The translations under genes and the position numbers were made by a program. The notes under the pieces are model-generated. The model made no database searches. It was not told the origin of the DNA and saw only the letters and a list, made by a program, of their open reading frames with translations. Of a DNA stretch of 64,000 nucleotides, positions 53,946 through 64,000 are shown piece after piece; positions within the stretch are counted from its first letter, which is position 1, and every line of letters starts with the position of its first letter. Origin of the DNA: Coenobita brevimanus (Eukaryota > Arthropoda > Malacostraca > Decapoda > Coenobitidae); contig CM064669.1 in the NCBI GenBank assembly GCA_032717465.1, positions 45,396,295 to 45,460,294 on the forward strand, written 5' to 3'.

Positions 53946-55100
53946 GACCTGCTGTGGAATAGATACAGACAACACAATAGTGAGAGGGCATATAACAACT
54001 ATAAACAGGCAAGAAATTATAATACAAGGATCAGGAGGGAAGCCCAAAGACAGTTTGAGAAAGACTTTATAAATAAAAGTAGTGATCAACCTAAGCTATT
54101 TTACAGCTACATCCAAAGCAAAACCAAAGCTAAAGATAAAATACAGTCCATTATGGATGAGGGGATCATCTAAACACAAGAGAAAGATATTTTTGAAGCA
54201 CTAAAAAAAAAATTCCAATCAGTTTTTACAGAAGAAAAAATTTTTGAAAGAGATGATATGGAACACGCATGCCCACATATTACCTGATATAGAAATATCA
54301 GAAAAAGAAGTACAGGAAGAGTTAAGTAAATTAGACAAAGGAAAGGCACGAGATCCTGATGAAATTTCAGGTTGGGTGCTACATGCATGTGCAGAAGTGT
54401 TAAGTAGACCAATATATTTAATATTCAAGAAATCCTTAAGCCAAGGTAAACTACCTGATATCTGGAAGATGGCAAACATTGTTCCCCTATTCGAGAAAGG
54501 GAATAATCTACTCAACCATCAACCAGTATCATTAACCAGTGTTGTAAGACACTAGAAAAGCTGACAAGAAAAGTTTGGGTAAACCATCTAGAACACAGTA
54601 TGATAACAGAAAGACAGTTCGATTTTAGAAAGGGAAAATCATGTGTTACTAACCTATTAAGCTACTATGATAGAGTTACAGAAACATTACAGAAAAGAGA
54701 AGGATGGGTGGACAGTATCTATTTAGAATTAAAGAAAGCTTTTGACAGAGTATTGCACCAAAGACTTTTATGGAAACTGTGCCATCAAGGAGGAATCCAA
54801 GGCAACCTGTACTGTTAGATGTAGGATTTTTCTCAGCAAAAGGGAAATGAGAACAGTACTCAAGGGAAATTACTCATTATGGAGGGAAGTGACTAGCACA
54901 GTTCCACAGGGCTCAGTGCTGGCACGTAGTTTTTAGTATATATAAATGACACTGTAACACTGGAAACGGAAGCTATCTAAATATGTTTGCTGATGATGCA
55001 AAAATACAAAGGAGAATTACTAACAGATTCTCGCAGAAAGGTACAAGGAGAATTAAATCAACTTTATGAATGGATGAATAAATGGCAAATGGAATTTAAT

Positions 55101-55239
55101 GTATAACCAAACCATACGTGCTCCCTACGTGTCAAGTGGGTTGGTGGAGGGTTAGTGCCCCTCCCTGAAAAACAAATAACTCACAGTCAAATGGTCACCC
55201 CATACGGGATTATGGTGTCTAGCAATAGATAGACAGATA
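55101..55239 (+). mobile_element. Short RTE-derived SINE with target duplication
   Basis: GAATTTAAT flanks it on both sides (55092-55100 and 55240-55248). Its first half is RTE 5' UTR (TGCTCCCTACGTGTCAAGTG, then GGAGGGTTAGTGCCCCTCC) and its second half is the RTE 3' end (GGTCACCCCATACGGGATTA, then AGCAATAGATAGACAGATAG). It is about 139 bp with no coding part. It interrupts CR1 exactly between MEFNV and its repeat EFNMDKCHAIKFGK. Confidence 0.9.
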
Positions 55240-55972
55240 GAATTTAATATGGACAAGTGCCATGCAATTAAGTTTGGCAAAAGTGAAAAAAGACAAGATT
55301 GGGATTATAAGTTAGGAAGTTCAATCCTACACATATCAGAAAGAGAGGACCTAGGAGTGATTATCAGTAACAGACTATCTACGGCTGACCACATCAATGA
55401 GAAGGTACGTAATATGTATACACTATTTGCAAATATGAAAATAGCATTCACATATATACATGATGACAGGTTGAGAAAGATAATAACATCATTCATCAGA
55501 CTAACCCTGGAGTATGGATCAGTAGTCTGGAATCCTCATCTCAAAAAACACATAAATAAGATTGAAAAAGTGCAAAGGGCAGCTACAAGATGGGTACCAA
55601 GCTTAAAGGATCTAAGCTATGAAGAAAGCCTAGAAAAACTGAATCTACCAACACTACAGGAGAGAAGGAAAAGAAGAGACATGATAATGCTATATAAATG
55701 CATCTCAGGGAAAGAGAAAATAAACATAAAGGAATATGTATCCTATGGGGAAGGATCGCCAGGAGGACATTGCAAAATCTCTCTCTCTATCTATCTATTG
55801 CCAGACACCTCAATCCCATACAAGGTGGCCACAAACAAATCACCTCCACGTTGCCCTGTAGCCTGCCATTTCACTGCCCCACTCCCAACTCACACCCCTC
55901 CCTCTCATATACCTCTCCATCCCATCCCTCCATCTCATCCTCGGCCTCCCCCTCCCTCTCCCCCCCTCCACA

Positions 55973-57827
55973 TCACATACATCCTATCACATCCACATCC
56001 ACACCACAACGCTCCTTTATATCCTCATGTGTCAGCCTGTCTCTCCATGTGACTCTACAGGCTCCTCTTAAATAACTCATTTCCATTGCTCTCACTCTTG
56101 ACTTGTGTCCTTCCAACAACGTCCAAGATTCACCTCCATATGTCAGAGTTGGTATCACAATACAGTCATGTAGTAACTTTTTCACTTCCATGCTCACTTC
56201 CTTGTTTCTTATCACTGTTTTCAAGGAACCAGCAACCTTTCTTCCTTGTTGTACCCTTTCAAGCACTTCACCCTCCAAACTTCCATCCTTACTCATCACA
56301 CTACCCATGTACTTAAACGTACTCACATTTTCCATTTCCTCACCATCCACCCTCGCTGTACATTCACTGACTTCACCTCTCTCAAAGACCATCACTTTAC
56401 TCTTCCCTACATTCACCTTTAGATTCCGTTTCTTACACACTCTCCCAAACTCATCCACCAAGCCTTGCAGCTCCCCTTTGTCTTCACTCAACAACACACT
56501 ATCATCTGCAAACAACAGTACAGGGAGTTTCCAAACACTACCCTCTCTCACCATGGCCACTCCAACATCCACTGCCCTACCTTGTACCTCTTTTATTACC
56601 CCATCCATGTACAGATTGAACAACCATGGAGACATGACACATCCCTGTTTCAACCCAACCTTCAAAGAGAAAAATTCACTCAGTTCACTATCCACATGCA
56701 GTGCAGCCTTCGCACCATCGTACATACTCTTCACAGCATTCAACAACTTCCCATCTACTCCATATATTCTTAATACTTTCCACAATCCTTGTCTATCCAC
56801 CTTGTCATATGCCTTCTCCAAATCCATGAATGCCGCATACAACTTCTTTCCCTTCTCTAGAAACTTTCCACTAAAGATCTAAGAATGAATATCTGATCTA
56901 CACAACCTCTTCCCTTCCTAAAACCTCCCTGTTCTTCTCCAACGAATTCCTTTGTTCTTTCCCTAACTCTGTCAATAAGTATCCTACCATACACTTTTCC
57001 TATTACACTAAGAAGACAAATGCCCCTACGATTACAGCACACTTCTTTTTCCCCTTTTCCTTTGTACAAGGGAATAATTATACCTGACTTCCAATCCTCC
57101 GGGACTCTACCTTCCTCCCAGGCCAATCTGCACATCTTCCACATCCATTCTACTACTATCTCTCCCCCATGCTTCAGCATTTCACCACACACTCCATCAA
57201 TTCCTGGGGCTTTCCCCGATTTAACTTTCTTCATTGCTTCCACAACTTCTGTCCTACTGATTTCTTCCTGTCTTCTCACCTCCCTCCTTCTCCCAGCCAT
57301 TCCCCAGCCACTTATACTCGCATTACTTCCATCCTCTATGTTCAACAATTCCTTAAAGTGTTCTCTCCATCTGCTCACTTTTCTCCCTTCTCCACTAGTA
57401 ATCTACCATTTTTATCTTTCACTCCCCTGCTAACTTCACTTCCACCCTGTCTTACTCTTTTCACCTCTTTCCAGAACATTTTCTTACAGTCCCTCCACTT
57501 TACACTCAAATTCCTTCCAAATTCCTCATCCACTCTCTTCTTACTCTCTCTTACTAATCTTTTCACCTCTCTCTTTCTTTCTACATGTAACTCTCTCTTC
57601 CGCCTCTCAACTTCTTCCACGCGCCTATTTCTCATCCATTCATTGTATGCTTTCTTCTTTTGTGCCACAGCCTGTCTCACCTCTTCAGTCCACCACTCTG
57701 TTCCTTGCACCCCCCTCCATCTTCTCTTCCTTCCACACACCACATCACATGCTGCACATATTTCTTCTGTAAATATCCTACACACACCTTCCACATCTCC
57801 CATCTGCTCCATTTGATATTTGCCCAA
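55973..57827 (-). pseudogene. RTE reverse transcriptase and C-terminal domain, two frameshifts
   Basis: 57827-57375 is the linker after the endonuclease (basic, RKRELHVERKREVKRLVRES). 57378-56857 has RREVRRQEEISRTEVVEAMK, SGKAPGIDGVCGEML, IIPLYKGKGEKEVCCNRRGI, EEQGGFRKGRGCVDQIFI. 56842-55973 has MYAAFMDLEKAYDKVDRQGL, VGLKQGCVMSPWLFNLYMDG and the catalytic VLLFADDSVLLSEDKGELQG at about 56500, then the C-terminal YGGESWTLLEGHKSRVRAME. Both shifts are one-base losses in short A runs. The end (RWFGHV...DGVERYMRE) is partly deleted near 55975. Confidence 0.88.
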
Positions 57828-58736
57828 TCATTCCTCCACTTCTCTCTTATACTCTGCCTTTTTCTCATCCTCTTGTAACCTTTCCACTCTCCTTGCAACT
57901 ACTCCTTCCTCACATCTTTCCCTTCTTCTATTCCTCCATCTTACTTGAGTTCTAATTCTGGCCACCACCAAGTAGTGGTCAGAAAGTCCACTCCCCCAAC
58001 CTCTATAAGCTCTTGCATCCATTACAGATCTTCGCATCCTTTCATCCACACACACATAATCAATCATTGCCTTCCTTTCATTCAGTTCACCACCCACCCT
58101 TCTCATCACTCGCCGTGTATACCTGTGGATCATTTTATGCCTGAAGAGGGTATTGGCTATCACCAAACCCCTCCCAGCACAAATGTCCACTAACCCACTC
58201 CCATTCTCATCTATCTCAGCAGGCACACCCCACTCACCAACTATTCCATCCACCTTCACATTCCCAACTTTACCATTCATATCACCGATCAAAAACACAC
58301 TCTCATTCCTTCCAAACTTTTCCATGCACACTTCTACATTTGTCCAGAACTCTTCTCTCACTCTCCTAGCACGATCTTGCGTTGGCGCATACACACACAC
58401 AATCGCCCACATTTGTATTCCAACTTTCAACTTTACCCACACAATCCTTGACCCAACTGATCCATACTGTCTTATGCTCTTCTTCCATCTTTTACTCACA
58501 ACTATACATACTCCTTCCTTTGCCCTCTCATTCTCACCTACTCCTGCACATATACCCCATCCGTATTCCCATTCTCTCATACTTTCTCCTCTCCATTTTG
58601 TTTCAGTTATTCCACATACATCCACTTTCACACCCTCAAGCACCTGGACAGTCTCTCTCTCTTTCACCTCATCATTCGCTCCCCTTACATTCCACGTTCG
58701 GATTACTATGTCCTTTGTCCGGTCCTTGGTCGTCAT
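57828..58736 (-). pseudogene. RTE APE-type endonuclease domain, open for 302 codons
   Basis: From MTTKDRTKDIVIRTWNVRGA the domain follows the apurinic-endonuclease fold: WNVRGANDE (Asn), DVCGITETKWRGE (catalytic Glu), CVYAPTQDRARRVREE (Tyr/Asp loop area), VFLIGDMNGKVGNVKVD (Asp-x-Asn), IDYVCVDERMRR, and GLSDHYLVVARI (the Ser-Asp-His end motif). All expected catalytic groups are present. The frame ends at a TGA where copy 3600-5962 has CGA (Arg), a probable CpG decay. In the live element this domain nicks the genomic target for priming. Confidence 0.88.
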
Positions 58737-58889
58737 TGTTTGGTCAGTCCTTGTCCGGGGCTTATTGTTTGTTTTTTTAGTTAGCTGTTATCCGGGGAGG
58801 GGCACTAACCTTCCGCCAACCCTTTTAGTTGCCTTTTACGACAAGCAGAGATACTGGGGGAGTATTCTTGAAAACCCCCCCTACTCCCA

Positions 58890-59610
58890 GGGGAGGTTTA
58901 ATAATATCCAGCTAAATCCTGCATCATCTTTGAACATGCTTGGGGTTTCATGCACTCAGGACTTATCTTGGAAAGATCATATTGCGTCTCTTGTAAAATC
59001 TGCTTCCAAGAGATTCAGTGTGCTAAGCCGACTCCACACCTTTTTTACCCCAGGACAGTTGTTGACTTTATATACACGGGTCTTATTCACCCATGTAGAG
59101 TACAACTCTCATGTGTGGGGAGGCTCCCCACATACAGCTCTTCTCAATATGGTGGGGTCAAAGTCTTTTTGTCTCATTAACACTCCTCCTCTTACAGCTC
59201 CCTTCAACCTCTGTCTCTTCGCCGCACTTTTGCATCTTTATCTCTTTTCTATCGCAACTTCAATGGTCACTGCTCCTCTGAACTGTCTGCTTGCATCTCT
59301 CCACTTTTATGTAGCACCCGTCTAGCAACAAACTCTCATCCCTTTTCTGTCCAACTCTCTAATGCAGCAGTTAACCATTACTCCCAGTCCTTCACTTATG
59401 TAACAGGTCAACTCTGGAACTGTCTCCCTCTGTCTGTATTTCCTACTTCCTATGATCTCCAGTCTTTCAAATGCAGTGTGTCCAGGCATCTTGAAATGAA
59501 TGGATCTTGAAATTGGCTCTCTTTTGTATTGTTTTTTTTTTTGGAAGGAACGGTTTGTGGGCACCTGGCCTTTGGTTCCTTCTTTCTTGCATTAAAAAAA
59601 AAAGAAAAAG
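58890..59610 (+). mobile_element. LINE5 (jockey/CR1-like) 3' fragment
   Basis: The plus strand reads SSLNMLGVSCTQDLSWKDHI, SASKRFSVLSRLHTFFTPGQ, FTHVEYNSHVWGGSPHTALL and INTPPLTAPFNL in one frame to about 59215, then shifts. The 3' UTR TTGGAAGGAACGGTTTGTGG and TTTGGTTCCTTCTTTCTTGC end in an A-rich tail at 59593-59612. Collinear with 42480-43165. Confidence 0.8.
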
Positions 59611-59639
59611 AATGAATGTGATTTATCCTAACTGGTAGT

Positions 59640-61214
59640 AAGCACCCCACTCATAAACCCAAATTTTCCCAATAAATACATACATACTGTTACAGTATGT
59701 ATCAGAAACACACATAGGCATAGTTAGGTTAATAAAAAGTGATGAAAAAGGTACAATAAGGGTGAAACACGTACCACAGAGGGACCTGAGATGGGCTTCA
59801 AGTAAGGGGTTCTGAGGCTAGAGGGTCAAGAGTTAGTGGTCTCCAACACTTAGGATTAATTGCTCGAGTAAGGCCTCATCTCTGAATCCCTCAAAGCCAT
59901 CAGTAACTACAGATACTGCACCATCATTTTTGGGAGGAGGCAGCTGAGGTGCACAATCACAATGTTTTTTAGCTTCAAAATGTTGTGATAACAGCATGAG
60001 TGCAGATTTTCATCATGCAGTGATAACGATAAAGTGCTATAACCAAGTTCACAACAACCAAGGAAACAATGTACAGTACCAGTACCACCTGCTTGTCATT
60101 TAGTCATCACTTTATTATGCCAACTGATCGATAAGTCTTTAAGTATCTGTACACCATATCAGTCATGTATTTGAAGGATAAAAAATTAGAGGGTGAAAAC
60201 ACAGCCTTTAGGGACAATTTTTCTCTCCTCAACTAGTTAAAAAAACAATCGTTCTTAAATATCTTCTTACACAGATTACACTTATGCAATAGTCTGGAGG
60301 GATACATCAGCAGCATAAAACAAGGGATCACTGTATACAGCTACACTTGACTCTTTACTACGTCATTTAGGGTCATATGGCTCAGAGCAAGGGATAAAAT
60401 GGTCTATAGACAAGACCTCAATTATGGTTCTAAATCTCCAAAAATGTTCCATCAACCACTCTTACATATTATGTTAACATTTATATTATTCAAGACCTTG
60501 GCCATGTATGCCTGTGTAAGCCTTTGTTAACCACTTTGCTACTGACAAGATCAGGGCAGTAGTATGCATCATTCACTAAGGTAAACATATTCAAGGCTTC
60601 TTCCAACAGCTGTAGAGATTCTTCAAATGGGTGATCAATACAACTTTTCTACCAGCATTTCATGTACCAAAAACAGGTAACATATGGGCAAACACGATCA
60701 AAAGGAGGTTTCTGTCTGTTACCTGGAATCTCACCATGTCAACCTTTGAATTCATTACCAAGCCACGGGGTGTGACAAGATGACCTCTTGACACTGCCCA
60801 TCAATGCCAAACTTCTGTACCTTTCTACTGCATGGTGATGGCCAGTGCCAAGAAATGTATTGTGGGCAATACCTGGTGACTCAACTGACCACACTGGTGC
60901 CACATCTATCTCCTCCCATCACTTCAACTCACCGCCAAAGTGTTACACCAAATGCACTCTCCTGGGTAGTCATAAGATGGTGACACCTCTTTCCCTGTGT
61001 GCCTTTAAGCTTAGTCATGACAAGTAAAAATGTAGGTATTGGCCAGCAAAATACCTTCTTTTATCTTTGGTTATCTTGGTACTGTAAAGTGTTGTGAACT
61101 AAAATATCTCAAGAGGTTCTTTATAACCCACGCACTCACAGTGACTGAAAAAAAGGGATGAAAATATTACAAGAATTATGTAAAGTTATAAAAACAAACA
61201 AACAAACAACAAAC
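59640..61214. other. Intron-like unique sequence
   Basis: No element recognised. A solitary end-like motif (AAGGGATCACTGTATACAG, about 60323) has no partner nearby. Confidence 0.45.
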
Positions 61215-61366
61215 CTGTGTAGTACCATCATCTGCAAGACAGTCAACTCTGATACGGTCAGTTGAGATGGTGACGTTGATACCCCCTACACTCACAAACA
61301 ACTCATTGAAATAGGTCATGAATGGCCGGTTTGGTAGTGATGCTTTATGTCCATTGATGATCATAC
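61215..61366 (-). CDS. ITIH-like gene, exon (start of C-terminal domain)
   Basis: The acceptor AACATTTTTGGCAG is directly before 61366 and the donor ACACAG|GTTTGT at 61214. The exon is 152 bp, enters in phase 1 and leaves in phase 0. It reads GMIINGHKASLPNRPFMTYF, NELFVSVGGINVTISTDRIR, VDCLADDGTTQ. ITIH heavy chains have in this order a VNGQLIG motif, TYFGK, and a VT-x-E-x-I-x-L strand, matching INGHKA, TYFNE and ISTDRIRV. ITIH proteins are secreted and bind hyaluronan covalently or associate with matrix; here only the C-terminal domain is in view. The next exon would be 39673-39402. Confidence 0.75.
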
Positions 61367-61913
61367 CTGCCAAAAATGTTTCTCAATCAGAGACAGATAC
61401 ACGTAAATCGATTTCCACATAGTGCATGATATATTACACATCAAAGAACTACTGATACTGTTCCACATCTTCCTGCCTCACTCACTCTTCCATTTATTTT
61501 TTCTCACCCAATCCTTCCAGTCTCTCTCTCTCTCTCTCTGTTTTTCAGTGTCCTATCATAATGAGATTACCTTTGGAAAGTGGGGTAGAATCTACTGGCC
61601 TTTCTAAAAAATAAAGGAAGCCAGGCAAAGTGCTGTTAATGTTCTTCCCAATATTTATGAGAACTACGTACAGTGGCAACCGCATTACATCACAGTATTG
61701 CCACAAACTTGTGTCAGTTGTTGTGGATGTGACTAACATAACCACAGTATGCTGGAAGTGGAAACAATATGCAACAAATCATGCCAATATATCTAAGAAG
61801 AGGGATACTCGAGATGAGTAGCTATGTCCTTCTTGTCCAATGGCATACTTAACTGTATGAGAAAGGGAGGACATGTAGACAAGGTTCTCTCTCTCTCTCT
61901 CTCTCTGTATATA
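61367..61913. repeat. Intron with two (CT)n microsatellites
   Basis: CT runs at 61519-61541 and 61888-61906. No gene or element otherwise. Confidence 0.7.
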
Positions 61914-63153
61914 CAGTCAGTTCTTGCATAACAAAGGAATATTGTCCCAGATGCTCCCATCTTGTGAAAATTCCATGTTATAGGGCCATATGTTTTCATG
62001 TTAAAGGGTTTCATGGTACCAAAGCCAGCCCCAAGTTCACCTTATGGGGCAATTTTCATTTTTTTTCCCCAGGAAATTTACCTACCTAATAAAGACTTCA
62101 TTACATACAAACACTGGAGGATTCCTCACCTTGAATGGAAGTGGTTGTGGGCTTGTTGGGAGGAGGTGACGTGGGTTCCGAGGCCAGGGCAGGACTCCTA
62201 CTGGTCCCCAGCACAGTCGTCTTGCCTTGCTGGTTCCATTATGTCCTCTTCTGAGGAAGATGAGTCCTGTACGTCCTGATTCCTCTGTTGCCACTCTTCT
62301 ACTTCCTGCACAAACCCCTCAGTGTCAACAGAAACATCAGACATAGCATCTTCTTCTGGTTGTTGTTGATGAGGAATCTCTTGACAAGGAAAGTAGCAGG
62401 TGAGGAGAGTCTGGTGACGTTGGCGAATTTTCTCTTGCTGGAGGTCTTCATAGGCTCGCACTGCATGCAACACAGTGTCCTGAGTTTCAGACTTGCATAC
62501 TTCATCAACTTCATATACCAGGATGGCTTCCTTGAGCACTTCTGCACCGGCCAAGATGTTGTTGATAACGATCCATTGACATAACTGGTGCGGTGGTTGG
62601 TGCCTCTGCCTGATCTTTCTAGTCCTTTGCCTCCCAATGTTCCCAGTCTAACTCGTCGATTTGTTGAATAGCAGGGTCATGGTGTGGCAGCATGGTCGGG
62701 CTAGACCAGGTGGGAAAAAAAAAAAAAAAAATCACACAGCACATGTGCAGCCAGAGCGTGGGGAAGGGTAGGTTCAACTGGGGCAGAAATGCTCAGTGGA
62801 CCGTGATGACACACCCCACAGACACATGATAGCAATACATCATAGGCTGATGCAATCCGCGCTCTGTCTATCACTTACCGTGTTCTTTGAATTCCAACCG
62901 AAATTTTATGCCTCGAGCCGCAATCTGTCTATCACTGGCCGTGTAGTATGACTTTGAAACATAAATTGGAACCTCCTGCCGCATTATATCCATTGTCACC
63001 ATGTAGTCAGGTCCTGAAAAAAACTGATGAGCTTCCTCCAACTGTATTATATCAATTTTTTCCGCACTGTGACAGTTTTTAGACACAAAATGGCACCGTC
63101 CATGTTACAAGGGGTTCGTGCACTCTGATCGTGCGTTATGTGAGCGCTGACTT
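61914..63153 (-). mobile_element. Tigger-D element, decayed (1.24 kb)
   Basis: The left end CAGTCAGTTCTTGCATAACA is after TA (61912-61913). The right end, inverted, is AAGTCAGCGCTCACATAACG followed by TA. Only the end of a transposase is left. The 712-bp copy at 24694 is a shorter derivative in opposite orientation. Confidence 0.75.
62198..62554 (-). pseudogene. Tigger-D transposase C-terminal fragment
   Basis: Reads VLHAVRAYEDLQQEKIRQRH, QTLLTCYFPCQEIPHQQQPE, then acidic MSDVSVDTEGFVQEVEEWQQ and SSSSEEDIMEPARQ. A short basic RQR-x-x-x-L-x-x-YF block followed by an acidic tail is common at the end of Tigger/pogo transposases (compare the SLRQSTIDSFF segment in Tigger-B). The catalytic core is not in the element. 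Confidence 0.6.
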
Positions 63154-63194
63154 TATATATATATAGATAGATAGATAGATATAGATAGATAGAT
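63154..63194. repeat. (TA)n(GATA)n microsatellite
   Basis: TA followed by GATA repeats between Tigger-D and LINE3. Confidence 0.95.
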
Positions 63195-64000
63195 AGATAT
63201 TTTTGCAGCAACACAAATTATTGATATGTGACACGGTGCTTAACCCACGGATTGCGAGCCATAGCTCAGGCTATGCTGGCCGTGCATCACCGTAAACAAC
63301 TCAATCCCTTCGCAAACTTATGTGTGGTGCTACACAAAGACGGAGAGAGAGAGATTTTTTTTCTTTTCATCAGATGATGCCCTGGATGTTTATCTTCAAA
63401 TTTATAATAAACAAAAACAAAAAATAATTTTTTAATTTTTTTTTTCACTCCTCCCGTATGTGAACTTACGCATGGCCCTACGCAAAGACAGAGAGAGGGC
63501 GATTTTTTCCTTTCACTACATGATGCCCTGGATGTTTATCTTCAAGTTTATAATAAACAAAAACTAAAAAAAAATTTTTTTTTTCCTTTCCTTTTTTGCG
63601 CACCACGGGGGGGATAAAAAAAGATACAGTAATTGCACAATCCACGGGTTAAGGACCGGGTGATGAAGAAGAGGACCTGTGCGCCTTGAAGTAAAATATG
63701 ATAGTTGAAAAACCAAGCAGTGAGGGATGCCTCCTACTGTGAGATGAGCAGAATGGTGTCTGAGCAGGGAACTGTTGACAGAATGCTAATGTACTAAACA
63801 GAGCTCTCAAGAACAATCCCCTGAGAGTTACTGAATCAGTGTGTAGATGGACAAGGCCACCCCCCGCCCCCCAAGACATAAGATAAAATGGTGGTGGGAT
63901 GAGGGTGCAGATGCTGCAGCTAAGATAAAAAAAAGGCTTTCCCACAAATGGAAAAGGGGTGTTAAACAAAGAAGAATACTTGGCTGCCAAGTGTAGGACT
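63195..64000 (+). mobile_element. LINE3 copy, plus strand, split by a TTAA MITE, runs off window
   Basis: 63195-63243 (TTGCAGCAACACAAATTATT, then GTGACACGGTGCTTAA) and 63649-64000 (GTGATGAAGAAGAGGACCTG, onward) are collinear with the complement of 13700-13330 in the best LINE3 copy. The frame is damaged. The RT is beyond the right edge. Confidence 0.8.
63244..63648. mobile_element. TTAA-flanked MITE, 405 bp, with internal duplication
   Basis: TTAA at 63240-63243 and 63649-63652 bracket the ends CCCACGGATTGCG and, inverted, CCCGTGGATTGTG. The interior holds a direct repeat of about 160 bp (about 63315-63440 and 63470-63590: CTACACAAAGACGGAGAGAG / CTACGCAAAGACAGAGAGAG, then ATGATGCCCTGGATGTTTAT twice). 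No coding sequence is present. The ends and target assign it to the piggyBac superfamily. Confidence 0.85.

Larger units (their letters stand above)
52520..55785 (+). mobile_element. CR1-type LINE copy 2, 5' and 3' truncated
   Basis: Starts in ORF1 (RLGKYERNKSRPMKVTFKSV at about 52650). The endonuclease is at 52950-53900 (HNICLTDTKLTPKISNDTL, FRNGGGIIILKKNLQV, NPSVLDLIFTRQENDI). The RT is at 54240-55060 (LDKGKARDPDEISGWVLHAC, FRKGKSCVTNLLSYY, ELKKAFDRVLHQRL, VPQGSVL). The C terminus is at 55249-55780 (REDLGVIISNRLSTADHINE, LTLEYGSVVWNPHLKKHINK). It is cut at 55785 by the RTE insertion; the missing 3' UTR is not found beyond it. A RTE-derived SINE sits at 55101-55239. Sequence differs strongly from copy 1, so this is a different CR1 subfamily. 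Confidence 0.8.
55786..58880 (-). mobile_element. RTE LINE, fullest copy (3.1 kb)
   Basis: The minus strand runs from a 5' UTR at about 58880 (GGGAGTAGGGGGGGTTTTCA, GTCGTAAAAGGCAACTAAAA, hairpin at about 58785-58810) through endonuclease, RT and C terminus to a CTAT tail at 55786-55797. Lesions: a CGA-to-TGA stop at 57828, two single-base losses in A runs (near 57378 and 56850), and a deletion of about 90 bp near 55975. It is inserted in CR1 copy 2. Confidence 0.9.

Overview
This is a eukaryotic, non-coding-dominated window. It most likely comes from an arthropod, and a decapod crustacean (possibly a crab) is my best inference. The reasons are the mix of repeats: several Tigger/pogo families, RTE, CR1, L2 and jockey-like LINEs, piggyBac elements, very long (TA)n and (GATA)n tracts abutting transposon ends, and short stretches of the arthropod telomere-type word AACCT/TTAGG. 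The species call is inference only. There are no bacterial-type operons, rRNA genes or CRISPR arrays.

Host gene. The only host gene I can support is on the minus strand. Three exons at 61366-61215, 39673-39402 and 39149-38986 have good splice sites, and their phases fit exactly (0, then 2/1, ending in phase 1). Their joined translation resembles the C-terminal domain of inter-alpha-trypsin inhibitor heavy chain (ITIH) proteins. A 51-bp candidate exon (10250-10200) and a candidate last exon with stop (3170-2983) also fit in phase but are less certain. Most of the window would then be introns of this gene; the 5' exons lie beyond the right edge. The intron between the first two exons is about 21.5 kb and is mostly nested retroelements.

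Layout. 1-438: tail of a Tigger element. 0.4-3.6 kb: mostly single-copy sequence, with the possible last ITIH exon. 3.6-6 kb: a decayed RTE LINE. 7.2-11.3 kb: Tigger MITEs and a broken LINE that I call LINE3, whose RT is followed by a PHD-like C4HC3 finger. 11.3-16.2 kb: the best LINE3 copy, a second RTE subfamily, and an 884-bp tandem duplication. 16.7-21.6 kb: four DNA transposons, including a nearly intact Tigger (18470-21577). 21.6-25.4 kb: head-to-head RTE ends, a tRNA-derived SINE, and a tandem TTAA-flanked MITE. 25.4-30.8 kb: a Tigger-type MITE, then a tandem array of 181-bp TTAA MITEs into which an apparently intact piggyBac (26870-30614, 783-aa transposase) has inserted. 31.1-35.5 kb: a Tigger split by other insertions, including a second, internally deleted copy of the 18.5-kb Tigger. 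35.5-37.4 kb: RTE. 38.6-39.7 kb: a GGA-rich minisatellite and two ITIH exons. 40.8-43.2 kb: a jockey-like LINE. 43.5-47.1 kb: LINE3 containing a SINE and a second, decayed piggyBac, which itself contains an L2 LINE. 47.2-55.8 kb: two CR1 LINEs with datable insertions. 55.8-58.9 kb: the fullest RTE copy. 59.6-61.4 kb: intron and ITIH exon. 61.9-64 kb: a Tigger, then LINE3 split by a TTAA MITE.

How it works together. The elements form autonomous/non-autonomous pairs: an RTE with a short RTE-derived SINE, a full Tigger with a deletion derivative, and a piggyBac beside TTAA MITEs. Target-site duplications and interrupted reading frames give a readable order of insertion. The piggyBac transposase is the only long mobile-element gene that looks undamaged.
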